DNA from: JBOFSQ01 sp051651625
Lineage (GTDB): Bacteria > Planctomycetota > Planctomycetia > Pirellulales > Thermoguttaceae
NCBI GenBank assembly: GCA_051651625.1
Contig: JBOFSQ010000035.1
Coordinates: forward strand, 40,813 to 104,812
DNA: 64,000 nt
Direction of reading: 5' to 3'
Shown: positions 31,755 through 39,863 of the stretch, in pieces
Position numbering within the stretch: position 1 is the stretch's first letter
Layout of the letters: every line of letters starts with the position of its first letter
Program-made: the position numbers and the translations under genes
The notes under the pieces: generated by a model
Database searches by the model: none
Told to the model about the DNA's origin: nothing
The model's input: only the letters and a program-made list of their open reading frames with translations

Positions 31755-32555
31755 GTGAAAACATTCTTGCAAATCTGTAGCGTCGTGCTGCTGTTGATTG
31801 TCGTTGCGATTGGATGTGACCGCACGAGTAGCGTGAAAACGTCCAAAGTGTGTGCGTGCAGCCCGCATTGTCAGTGCGGCGACTGCAAGTGCAAGCCGGG
31901 TGCGTGTACGCCGAACTGTCGCGATCACGCTGGACACGAAAATGCTGCACACGACCACACAGGCCACAGTTCTGCGTCGCGGAACGTCTACGCCGTGATG
32001 ATGGACGAGATGATGGTGGAGATGGATCGCGCCGTCACCGACGCCTCGGTCGAAGAAGATTTTCTTGCCCAGATGCTCGCACATCACAAAGGTGCGCTCG
32101 TCATGGCGGAGCACGAAGCGGCGCGCGGGCACAACGCCGAAATGGTGCAACTCGCCAAGAGCATAGTCGCCGAACAGACTGGCGAAGTGCAAGAAATGGA
32201 GGTGCTGCTCGACCTCGTGCGAACCAGCGGCGGCACCGCCGTCACGGGCGAATACCGCGCCGCGATGACGAAAACCATGACCGACATGATGCGAGTGTTA
32301 CCGTCCGATCATCGCATCCGTCGCACCGACCGCGAAGCCCTCGACTATGAGTTCGCCGCGCTGATGCGCCCACACCACCAAGCCGCCATCGACATGGCTG
32401 CAGTCGTCCTCGCCTATTCCGACGAACCGCACATCACACACCTCGCCGAAAAAATCATCGTCGCTCAAACAGTCGAGATCGAACAGATGGACGCCTTCAT
32501 CGGTACGAAAACGTCAACAGCACCAACGCACGAAAGTCACCATCACGCGGAGTAA
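31755..32555 (+). CDS. DUF305 lipoprotein with Cys/His-rich N-terminus
   Basis: A 266-residue protein from GTG 31755. The lipobox LLLIVVAIGC gives lipidation at Cys21. A Cys/His-rich stretch (CACSPHCQCGDCKCKPGACTPNCRDHAGH) could bind metal, perhaps copper. Two DUF305 halves follow, marked by MLAHHKGALVMAEHEA and MRPHHQAAIDMAAVV, the paired-His helices of this ferritin-like family. It ends in HHHAE. I infer a periplasmic metal-handling role; the metal-rich N-terminal extension is unusual. Confidence 0.85.
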   Translation: MKTFLQICSVVLLLIVVAIGCDRTSSVKTSKVCACSPHCQCGDCKCKPGACTPNCRDHAGHENAAHDHTGHSSASRNVYAVMMDEMMVEMDRAVTDASVEEDFLAQMLAHHKGALVMAEHEAARGHNAEMVQLAKSIVAEQTGEVQEMEVLLDLVRTSGGTAVTGEYRAAMTKTMTDMMRVLPSDHRIRRTDREALDYEFAALMRPHHQAAIDMAAVVLAYSDEPHITHLAEKIIVAQTVEIEQMDAFIGTKTSTAPTHESHHHAE

Positions 32556-32753
32556 GACTTGACAACCAAAATCTGCAATACCAGCCGGAAAGAAGGCGGC
32601 AGTGTTACTTGCGCCGCGAAGCGGCGAGTTGCCGTATTGACGGAGCAGTGAAAACGTCGCCAACACAATTGCACACTACGTTTCGTCATTCCCGCGCAGG
32701 CGGGAATCCATCCGAGACGTATCAATCAGACGCAATAGAAGAAGGAGAACAGA
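32556..32753. other. Intergenic region with a REP-like palindrome
   Basis: About 200 bp with a REP-like palindrome (GTCATTCCCGCGCAGGCGGG near 32684-32708), and an AAGGAG ribosome binding site at 32742-32747 for the next gene. I see no gene in it. Confidence 0.6.
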
Positions 32754-33479
32754 ATGAGCCAACGTGATGTTTCGATGAAAATTTATCTACTCAATGGTAG
32801 TCCGCGAAAAAATTGGAATACCGCGAAAATGTGCGCGGCGTTTGCGGAAGGTGCGCAAAGTGTCGGCGCGGAAACCGAAATTGTTCATCTTTTCGATTTG
32901 GACTACAAAGGTTGTTACAGTTGTTTTGCGTGTAAACTTAAAGACGGCAAAAATTATGGCAAGTGCGATTATCCCGATGGCATTCGCGAACTTTTGCAAA
33001 ATGTTTCTGCTGGAGATGGTGTGGTTTTTGCGTCGCCGTTTTATCTTGGTGATCTCACGGCATCAATGCGCGGATTTTTAGAGCGTTTGTTTTTTGCCTA
33101 TCATACCTACGATAAAAACCAGAGCATCGTTGCACCAAAACGTTTGGCAACGGCGATGATTTATACTATGGGAGTGCCAGAAAGTTGTTTTCAAAATAGT
33201 TATGTTGGCGCAACTATTCAAGACCCATACTTTGGCGAAATGAGTGCTGGTCCGATTGGTTTTGTTGAAAAATGGGTGGGTATCGTTTTTACCCCGCCCG
33301 AACGGATTTGCGCGTTTGATACTTATCAATTCGATTATGAAAAATATGTTTACAATGCGTCTGACGTAAACGCCAAAATCGAATCGCTAAAAACGCGATT
33401 CCCAAAAGATTTAGAAAATGCGCGCCAAGCCGGAATCAGAATGGTAGAAAAAATCAAAGCGACGAAACGTGAGCAATAG
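32754..33479 (+). CDS. NADPH-dependent FMN reductase / flavodoxin-fold oxidoreductase
   Basis: A 241-residue protein with the flavodoxin-like start MKIYLLNGSPRKNWNTAKMCAAFAEGA, a Cys-containing middle (GCYSCFACKLKDGKNYGKCDYPDG, typical of iron-sulfur-type flavoproteins), and VVFASPFYLGDLTASMRGFLERLFF. It would transfer electrons from NAD(P)H through FMN; the acceptor is unknown. The coding sequence is visibly AT-richer than neighbouring genes (many TTT, AAA and ATT codons), suggesting recent acquisition. Confidence 0.85.
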   Translation: MSQRDVSMKIYLLNGSPRKNWNTAKMCAAFAEGAQSVGAETEIVHLFDLDYKGCYSCFACKLKDGKNYGKCDYPDGIRELLQNVSAGDGVVFASPFYLGDLTASMRGFLERLFFAYHTYDKNQSIVAPKRLATAMIYTMGVPESCFQNSYVGATIQDPYFGEMSAGPIGFVEKWVGIVFTPPERICAFDTYQFDYEKYVYNASDVNAKIESLKTRFPKDLENARQAGIRMVEKIKATKREQ

Positions 33480-33545
33480 ATTCCCGCTTCCGTCGCGGGA
33501 ATGACGAAAGCGACGCGTGTAATTGTGCTGTTATGGAGGTGAAGT

Positions 33546-33767
33546 ATGACATCAATGCAAATAGAGATATTGAATCCTGAAGCTAGCATCTTGCTTCAAA
33601 GTTTGTCCAAGATGAAGTTGATTAAAATCAACGAACCATCTTCGGTCAGAGAGGAGTTCAAAGGTTTTATTCAGGAGTTGCAATCGTCGAGTGACGATGA
33701 GCCGACTTACGAAGAGATCACTCGTGACGTTGAGGAAGTGAGGTGTGCGCGTTATGCTCGGAAGTAA
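33546..33767 (+). CDS. Antitoxin of a PIN-type toxin-antitoxin pair
   Basis: A 73-residue protein: MQIEILNPEASILLQSLSKMKLIKI, then an acidic C-terminal segment (QSSSDDEPTYEEITRDVEEVRCARYA). The short length and the YEEITRDVEEVR helix are typical of antitoxins preceding COG1569 PIN toxins. It overlaps the toxin gene by 23 bp. Confidence 0.75.
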   Translation: MTSMQIEILNPEASILLQSLSKMKLIKINEPSSVREEFKGFIQELQSSSDDEPTYEEITRDVEEVRCARYARK

Positions 33768-34185
33768 GAAAACGCGGCTCGTAATTGACACAAATATCTG
33801 GGTCAGTTTTTTGATTTCCAAAAAACTGAAGCGTTTGCTGGCGATTTTTCTTTCGGAAACAGTTCAGATATTGTTTGATAACGAACTGCTGGATGAGGTG
33901 ATGTCGGTGGTGGCGCGTCCCAAGTATCAAAAATACTTTACTCGCACCAAGATCGACGAACTGCGTGCGTTCATCAAGCGAACGGCAGAGTTTGTTGATG
34001 TCACTGAACGAGTTGGGTTATGTCGTGATCCGAAGGACGATTTTTTGTTGGCACTTTGCAAGTCCGGCGACGCCGACTATTTGATAACTGGCGACAAAGA
34101 CTTGCTGGCGATTGGCAAGTTTGGAGAGACACGAATAGTAACGGTTGCCGAATTTGAGGTGGTATTTTATCAGCACCAGAAATAA
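33745..34185 (+). CDS. PIN-domain toxin (COG1569-like)
   Basis: A 146-residue protein with PIN nuclease landmarks: TRLVIDTNIWVSFLISKK (first Asp), ELLDEVMSVVARPKYQKYF, LCRDPKDDFLLALCKSGDADYLITGDKDLLAI (central and final acidic cluster). The family is putative toxin PIN, and RNA cleavage is likely. The start could be GTG 33745 or ATG 33754; both overlap the antitoxin gene. The region is AT-rich like the preceding flavoprotein gene. Confidence 0.83.
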   Translation: MRVMLGSKKTRLVIDTNIWVSFLISKKLKRLLAIFLSETVQILFDNELLDEVMSVVARPKYQKYFTRTKIDELRAFIKRTAEFVDVTERVGLCRDPKDDFLLALCKSGDADYLITGDKDLLAIGKFGETRIVTVAEFEVVFYQHQK

Positions 34186-34209
34186 AACCACAGCGGAAGA
34201 ATTGAGTCG

Positions 34210-34236
34210 TTGGAGGTCACAATTTGTGACCTCCAA
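34210..34236. repeat. Perfect 12-bp-arm hairpin after the PIN toxin
   Basis: TTGGAGGTCACA, a three-base loop (ATT), and the exact reverse complement. There is no T run behind it. It could form an RNA hairpin that ends or stabilises the TA transcript. Confidence 0.65.
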
Positions 34237-34334
34237 TGCCGACCGTAAGGGATTGCGTTACGCGCCAATGGCGTTTACCGAGCAGAGAGTAGCAATGTCG
34301 TCGCTATGCGACTCAAACGAAAGGACGTGTCACC

Positions 34335-35723
34335 ATGAAAAAGTATGTAGCAATTTTGTTGACGCTCACCTTTTGCACCGCGCTTTTTGGCGACGAGCCG
34401 TATTCGCGCGACCGCGTTTACACTGCGAATCAGGTCTCGAATACCGTCTCGGTCATCGACCCGCAGACGCGGGCTTTCTTGGGCGAAATCGTTCTCGGAA
34501 AGCCAAATCCGAACACACTCACGGCACTCTACAAAGGCGTCTCGCTCGTTCACGGTTTGCGGTACGATCCGCATCGGCAACGGCTGGCGGTCGTCTCCGT
34601 CGGTTCAAACTCGGTCACATTTTTGTCAACGACTGACAACAGCGTTGTCAAAACTGTCTACGTTGGTCGCGCGCCGCACGAGCCGACTTACACGCCAGAC
34701 GGGCGCGAGGTGTGGGTGACGGTGCGCGGCGAGTCGCACTTGAGTGTCATCGACGCGGAGACAATGGAAGAGACCCGCAAAATCGCCGTTGCCGACGGCC
34801 CCGGAATGATCGCGTTCACACCGGACAGCAAGTTTGCTTACGTCTGCTCCAGCTTCACGCCGCAAGTTGATGTCGTCGATGCGACGAGTTATCGCGTCGT
34901 CCGCACGATTCCGGTTATCAGCCCGTTTTCGCCGAACATCTTTACTAGCCCAGACGGAACACTCGTCGCGCTATCACACAAAGACATTGGGAAAATCTCC
35001 GTTATCGACACAGCCACCAACACTGTTGTCAAGATTTTAGAGACTGGTCGGCTCACGAATCACGTCTCGTTTTTAGAGCTTGACGGAAAACTGCTGATGG
35101 CAGTGACGGTGGGCGGCGAGAACGTGGTGAAGTTTTTCGACGTGGCGAATGACTACGCACTTTTGAAGACAGTCGCCGTCGGAGTTTTGCCACACGGTTT
35201 ATGGAGTTCGCCCGACGGACGTTGTGTCTACGTCGGTTTGGAATACGCCGATGCGGTGCAGCCGATAGACGTAACGACGCTGACCGCGCTCGCACCGATC
35301 ACAATCGGTCAGAGTCCGCAAGCACTCGTCTACGCCGCAGGCGCGGTGAACGAAGCGGGGAGTAAAACAAACCTCACACCACTCCGCGACAAAGAAGCGA
35401 CGCGCGTGATCGTTCTCGCACCGGTCAACGAGAATGGCAAAGAGAAAGGGCAACTTTCCGTTCGCACTGTTGGACAAACCCAGCTCATCGAGCAGCAGTT
35501 TGCGAACCTGAAACCGGATGCAGTCTACACGCTTGCACTCTCGCGGAGCCGCACCGAACCGAAGTCCGATTCGCCGTTAAACGTCTTCGCCGCCGAAACA
35601 AGCGGCAAATACGCCGCAAGCACTACCGGTATTTTTAGTGCCGACTTTGCGTGCGTAGTCTTGATAGAAAATGCGACGCAAAACGTTGTCCTCATCTCGC
35701 CGGAGTTGAAAGAAAAACCGTGA
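34335..35723 (+). CDS. Secreted YVTN-type beta-propeller protein
   Basis: A 462-residue protein. A signal peptide (residues 1-19, ALFGDEPYS) precedes a seven-blade-type propeller with repeats such as VYTANQVSNTVSVIDPQTRAFLGEI, LSVIDAETMEETRKI and ISVIDTATNTVVKILETG. A C-terminal domain of about 120 residues follows. YVTN propellers bind proteins or small ligands at the cell surface. It is the first gene of an exported three-gene operon; the next gene overlaps by 4 bp. Confidence 0.87.
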   Translation: MKKYVAILLTLTFCTALFGDEPYSRDRVYTANQVSNTVSVIDPQTRAFLGEIVLGKPNPNTLTALYKGVSLVHGLRYDPHRQRLAVVSVGSNSVTFLSTTDNSVVKTVYVGRAPHEPTYTPDGREVWVTVRGESHLSVIDAETMEETRKIAVADGPGMIAFTPDSKFAYVCSSFTPQVDVVDATSYRVVRTIPVISPFSPNIFTSPDGTLVALSHKDIGKISVIDTATNTVVKILETGRLTNHVSFLELDGKLLMAVTVGGENVVKFFDVANDYALLKTVAVGVLPHGLWSSPDGRCVYVGLEYADAVQPIDVTTLTALAPITIGQSPQALVYAAGAVNEAGSKTNLTPLRDKEATRVIVLAPVNENGKEKGQLSVRTVGQTQLIEQQFANLKPDAVYTLALSRSRTEPKSDSPLNVFAAETSGKYAASTTGIFSADFACVVLIENATQNVVLISPELKEKP

Positions 35724-37399
35724 ACGCCGCCACTCCATTTTTGCTCCACGTCGCGTGTCTCACTTGCTCGTGCGAGCTTGAGATTGACGACCGCAATCTG
35801 TACGGGACAATCGTTGCGTGCCCGCAGTGTGGCGGAATGGTGAGCGTTCCCGATCCCGACGCGACACCACCAGCCGTAGTTGTCGCGAGTCACGAAGCAG
35901 CGACGGTGGACGAACACATCGAACTTTCGCCGCAAGAACTGCGGATTCGCCGTGTCGTCGTCGGCGTTTTCGGATCGCTACTAGCGATCCTCGTGCTTCT
36001 CGTGCTCTACGCGATTCTCGTCGGTTTTCCCGAACCGGTACAACTCGAAACGCCGCAAAGCATCGTCGATGTGACTGTCGCACCGGACGTACCAAACGTC
36101 GTACCGCCAGAACCGGCAGAGCCAGAGCCGATCCAAAGCGTGCCAGACGAAACAGATACCGAACCAGCATCGACGATGGTAGACGAGTCCGCGCCGGAAG
36201 AAATCGATGCAACTCCGCCAGACGACTCGCGCGACCGCTTCCTCGAACTGATGCAACAAACTACTCCAATCACGCCGACAATTCCCGATCACAGCGACGC
36301 GATTGTTCGCAGGCTCACAACACAAATCGTCTCGCTCGATGCGCAAAACGTCGCCGCTGTTGAACTGGCCCGCACGCTGGCCGATGTCGCGTGCATCTCG
36401 ATCACGATTGAGCCGAGTCTCGCCGAAGAGAGCGTCTCGGTTTCGATTACAGAGCCAACGTCTGTTGGCGACATACTGCGACAAATCGCCGCAACGCAAA
36501 AAGCGTCGATTGAAGTTGAGTCCAACCAAGTCTCGTGGCGACGCATCGAGTCTGGCGGCGTGAACGAAACGCGATTCGATGTCGGCGATCTTGCGTCGGT
36601 CCCCGATCTCGCTGCGATGATCGAGACACTCGTTCCGCTCGAATCGGTCAAGCTCGATGGGAACGAACTCGTCATTTCTGGGACGACGCGATGGTGCGAC
36701 GAGGTTGAAAAGATTTTGGAGACGCTTCGTGTAGTGCAACAATTACCGCAGCGGACGAAGCGCAAGTCTGAAAATCTTGCTGCCGAAACGTTCGGTTGGG
36801 ACACGATGGGGCAACCGCTGTCGTGTGACGTGTTCCGCCCGATGCCGCTTGAAACGTTTCTCAAACGCCTCGAAGAACGCACGTCGATCCGTTTTCTTAT
36901 TGACCACGCTGCGCTGGGGCAAAGCGGTGCGCCAGCGTACACGCTCAAAGGAACGGTTTCGGCGGAAGGTGCAACGATTGATGGCGTCCTCACTGCGTTT
37001 TTGAAGTCGCTCGATGCGCCCGTCGCGCTGACGTATCGCATCTGCGGCGAACGACTGATCGAAGTCACCACCAACGACGCCGCTCTAAAACTCGATGCGC
37101 ACACCATCGAGCTTCACAAATTCACCTCGCCGGATGTGTCTCAACGCGAGTCGATTCTTACGGCGGTAAACGCACTACTCGTTTCGCGCGAACCAAACGC
37201 GGAAACGCCAACCGCAACCGTGTGGCCGTGGCTGGGAACCGATTGGTTCTTCGTCCGCGCACCGCAGAGCGACCAGCGAGCCGTTCGCAATATCGTTGCA
37301 ACAACAGTTACACCAGCGAACACACCGGACGCGCCAACCGAACCCGACAACTCCACATCAACAGATGAAGTGGAGCCGACACAATCACTACCTTTTTAA
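35720..37399 (+). CDS. Zinc-ribbon, single-span membrane protein with a STN/secretin-like domain
   Basis: A 559-residue protein from GTG 35720 (the upstream stop is overlapped). Residues about 11-50 hold a CxxC...CxxC zinc ribbon (CLTCSCEL, CPQCGG). A membrane helix (about 80-102) and an Asp/Pro/Glu-rich linker follow. The rest consists of alternating alpha/beta segments such as VARTLADV-type repeats (AVELARTLADVACISITIEPSLAEESVSVSI) resembling STN/secretin N-domains. The ribbon would be cytoplasmic and the rest outside. Function unknown; possibly a scaffold for the propeller protein encoded upstream. Confidence 0.7.
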   Translation: MNAATPFLLHVACLTCSCELEIDDRNLYGTIVACPQCGGMVSVPDPDATPPAVVVASHEAATVDEHIELSPQELRIRRVVVGVFGSLLAILVLLVLYAILVGFPEPVQLETPQSIVDVTVAPDVPNVVPPEPAEPEPIQSVPDETDTEPASTMVDESAPEEIDATPPDDSRDRFLELMQQTTPITPTIPDHSDAIVRRLTTQIVSLDAQNVAAVELARTLADVACISITIEPSLAEESVSVSITEPTSVGDILRQIAATQKASIEVESNQVSWRRIESGGVNETRFDVGDLASVPDLAAMIETLVPLESVKLDGNELVISGTTRWCDEVEKILETLRVVQQLPQRTKRKSENLAAETFGWDTMGQPLSCDVFRPMPLETFLKRLEERTSIRFLIDHAALGQSGAPAYTLKGTVSAEGATIDGVLTAFLKSLDAPVALTYRICGERLIEVTTNDAALKLDAHTIELHKFTSPDVSQRESILTAVNALLVSREPNAETPTATVWPWLGTDWFFVRAPQSDQRAVRNIVATTVTPANTPDAPTEPDNSTSTDEVEPTQSLPF

Positions 37400-38730
37400 T
37401 GGGATGTACAATGACCAACCGTATTTGGAAGAAACTTGCAGCGTGTTTTGTCGTGTTTGTGGTAACGCTTGGTATCGTCGCCGCCGAAGCGAACGGTGCG
37501 GTGCCGCCCGAACTCAACGCCTACATCGACGCGCCCGACAACTCGTTCGCTTGGAAGATCACGTCTGAAGAAGAAAACAGTACCGCAGCGATGTACACTG
37601 TTGAACTGACATCGCAGACGTGGCATGGGATCACTTGGAAGCACGCGGTTTACATTGTCTCCCCGAAAACGCCACGTTATTCCGACGCGGCACTTATCTA
37701 CATCGGTGGTGGAAAGACTGGCGGTTCTATCGGCGACGGCGACAAAATGCTCGCCAAAATGTTGGCGACCGCATCAGGAATGACGGTAACGATACTGCTC
37801 CAAGTCCCGAATCAGCCGCTCTTCGGCGACTACGTTGAGGACGGTCTCATCGGCGAGACGATGCTCAAAGCGATTGCCGACAAAGACACGACTTGGCCGC
37901 TCCTCTTCCCGATGGCCAAAAGCGCGATCCGCGCGATGGACATGACCGACCAACTCATCAAAGAAAAACAGAACCGCAACGTCAAACGTTTTGTCGTCTC
38001 CGGTGCGTCGAAACGCGGCTGGACGACGTGGCTCACGGCGGCGTCGGGCGACAAGCGCGTCTGCGGTATCGCACCGATTGTCATTGACACGCTCAACATG
38101 AACAAGCAGATGGAATATCAAGTTGAGACGTGGGGGACGCACAGCGACAGCATTCACGACTACACATCGCGCAACCTCGTTCGCAAAGATGGCGAGCTAT
38201 CGCCGTTTGAACAGAAACTTTGGGAGATGATCGATCCGTATTCATACCGCGAAAGGTACACAATGCCGAAGCTGCTCATTCACGGCTCGAACGACCCGTA
38301 CTGGACTGTTGACGCCGTCAAACACTACTGGGGCGATCTCCCCGGTGTGAAGTATATTCTGACGTTACCAAATGTTGGACACGATCTCGGCAACGAAAAG
38401 ATTCGCGGCGTGCAAACGCTTGCGGTCTTCGCGCGACACGCCGCTGCAAACTCGACGTTTCCGAACTTCACTTGGTCGCTCGATACGAAAGATAGCGACT
38501 ACGTTGTCCACATCGACACCGAGTTTCCAGCCGAACGTTTTCTGCTCTGGACTGCAACATCGGAGACGAAAGACTTTCGGAAGTCGCAGTGGACATCGCG
38601 CGAAGTGAACATGAACGACCCGATTAGCGTACCAAAACCGAAGTCGGGACACGTCGCATTCTTCGTCGAGCTTCGCGGGAGTTACTACGACTTGCCGTGT
38701 TCGCTTACAACGCAAGTTTGGCGGTATTGA
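37399..38730 (+). CDS. PhoPQ-activated pathogenicity-related (PqaA) family protein
   Basis: A 443-residue protein with a signal segment (residues about 8-33) and an alpha/beta-hydrolase-like domain with the PqaA block RFVVSGASKRGWTTWLTAASGDKRVCGIAPIVIDTLNM, followed by MPKLLIHGSNDPYW (the acid-bearing loop). The nucleophile Ser lies in SGASKRG. The substrate is not established for the family. The start overlaps the previous stop (TAATG); ATG 37411 is an alternative. It is the last gene of the exported operon that begins at 34335. Confidence 0.87.
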   Translation: MGCTMTNRIWKKLAACFVVFVVTLGIVAAEANGAVPPELNAYIDAPDNSFAWKITSEEENSTAAMYTVELTSQTWHGITWKHAVYIVSPKTPRYSDAALIYIGGGKTGGSIGDGDKMLAKMLATASGMTVTILLQVPNQPLFGDYVEDGLIGETMLKAIADKDTTWPLLFPMAKSAIRAMDMTDQLIKEKQNRNVKRFVVSGASKRGWTTWLTAASGDKRVCGIAPIVIDTLNMNKQMEYQVETWGTHSDSIHDYTSRNLVRKDGELSPFEQKLWEMIDPYSYRERYTMPKLLIHGSNDPYWTVDAVKHYWGDLPGVKYILTLPNVGHDLGNEKIRGVQTLAVFARHAAANSTFPNFTWSLDTKDSDYVVHIDTEFPAERFLLWTATSETKDFRKSQWTSREVNMNDPISVPKPKSGHVAFFVELRGSYYDLPCSLTTQVWRY

Positions 38731-39376
38731 ATCTGGCCGTGACTGTTTCACGCATTCAGTCATTCCCGTTTGACATCCCAGAAGTAAGAACACGAAGCGT
38801 AAGCGAGTGCCCCAATCGCCGTTCCCGCGTAGACGTTGCGTAGGGAACGTATCCGTCCGCTTGCGCAGAACACACGACGCGACATCACGAAAACGTCCAC
38901 TCCCCCTTCGCAATCGGCTTGAAATGTGTAGGATACGCGGCCTCGTTTCGTTTTGGCAGTCGTTTTTGGTTCGCCTCGCGTGGCAGACAAAGGACTCTGA
39001 CAGTGGACAACATATTCTCAATCTTCTCACAAATGATCCGCTGGACGGTGCTCACTGAGGTGGTAGCGCGGAACTCTGTCTCCGCGCTTTTGGTTAACAC
39101 AAATGTTAAACTGGGGGGGGGGGGGTAAAGCTGATAGACTTTACCGCCTCTTTGGCACCTTCTCTGATGCCGCTCTTCCCTCTCATTCTAGCAGAGTTTT
39201 TTCAGCCCGCCGCCGTTGCGGTTTTGCGCGCGCTGATGTTCTGGTGGTGACACGCCATCTGTGGTTTGCCACGTTCAATTTCGCCATTCACACAAAGAAC
39301 AAGCTCGTTCACGGTGCTGCGTGTATGCAGCCCGCGAGTTTTTCGATAAACCTGTTCGATGAAAGGAAAGAGTGCT
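38731..39376. other. Long non-coding gap with repeats and a 13-base G run
   Basis: About 650 bp without a convincing gene. It contains a half REP (near 38758), a half PAL70 (about 38785-38812), a terminator-like hairpin (39065-39090) and a homopolymer of 13 G at 39113-39125. Short ORFs here have no ribosome binding sites and cross the repeats. The last 200 bp before 39377 may hold a promoter, but I cannot defend one. Confidence 0.65.
39065..39090 (+). terminator. Terminator-like hairpin AGCGCGGA/TCCGCGCT
   Basis: An 8-bp perfect GC-rich stem (39065-39072 with 39081-39088), 8-base loop, followed by TTT. It is 335 bp after the PqaA stop, so it is not tightly linked to that gene. Confidence 0.45.
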
Positions 39377-39754
39377 ATGTCTAACGTCCCGCAAAATCAA
39401 CAAGCGTATCAGAATCCCCAAACCGGCAATCAAAATTTCACGGTGAATACCTCCGCAGCACAGCCATCGGCCGGACTATTTGACTTTGGGTTCACGCGGT
39501 TCATCACAAACACTTGGATTTCTGTCATTTGGACAATCGAGGTGTTCGTCGTGCTCTTTAGTTACGCGATTTCCATCCTCGTTGGGCTTTACTTGCTAAC
39601 GCAGTCGCCGTTGCAAGGGATAATCTTCCTTTTGCTTGCGACAGTGGGGGTAATCGTTGGCCTGATCCTCTCACGCATTTGGCTCGAGCTGATGATCATC
39701 GTCTTCCGCATCGAAACGCACCTACGCACTATCCGCGACCAGTCGATCAAGTGA
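39377..39754 (+). CDS. DUF4282-family membrane protein
   Basis: A 125-residue protein. The N-terminal 35 residues are Gln/Asn-rich and soluble; the core (GLFDFGFTRFITNTWISVIWTIEVFVVLFSYAISILVGLYLL, then IIFLLLATVGVIVGLILSRIWLELMIIVFRI) has two hydrophobic helices and the R-I-W-L-E-L-x-I-V-x-F-R signature of DUF4282. The family is common in planctomycetes, with no known function. I chose ATG 39377, with AAAGGAAAGAG upstream. It heads a cluster of envelope genes. Confidence 0.8.
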   Translation: MSNVPQNQQAYQNPQTGNQNFTVNTSAAQPSAGLFDFGFTRFITNTWISVIWTIEVFVVLFSYAISILVGLYLLTQSPLQGIIFLLLATVGVIVGLILSRIWLELMIIVFRIETHLRTIRDQSIK

Positions 39755-39795
39755 GTGGTGCGAAACAGTAGCTCACTGGCTCGGCGTTGCGAAAT

Positions 39796-39863
39796 AACCC
39801 CAAAAAACAGACGAGCGGCATAGTGTCGCTCACCATTCCCCTAGACCTACAAGGAGTAAGAAC
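39796..39863 (+). promoter_or_regulatory. Hairpin leader, copy 1
   Basis: The sequence upstream of 39864 (CCCCAAAAAACAGACGAGCG, a GAGCGGCA...TGTCGCTC hairpin, CTAGACC, AAGGAGTAA) closely matches the leader before 42495. A shared 5' untranslated region of about 70 bp suggests common regulation or common origin. The Shine-Dalgarno AAGGAG is part of the conserved block. Confidence 0.55.

Noticed and set aside
39103..39384. ORF across the G13 run before the DUF4282 gene
   Set aside because: It begins in the homopolymer, has no ribosome binding site and overlaps the better-supported start at 39377.
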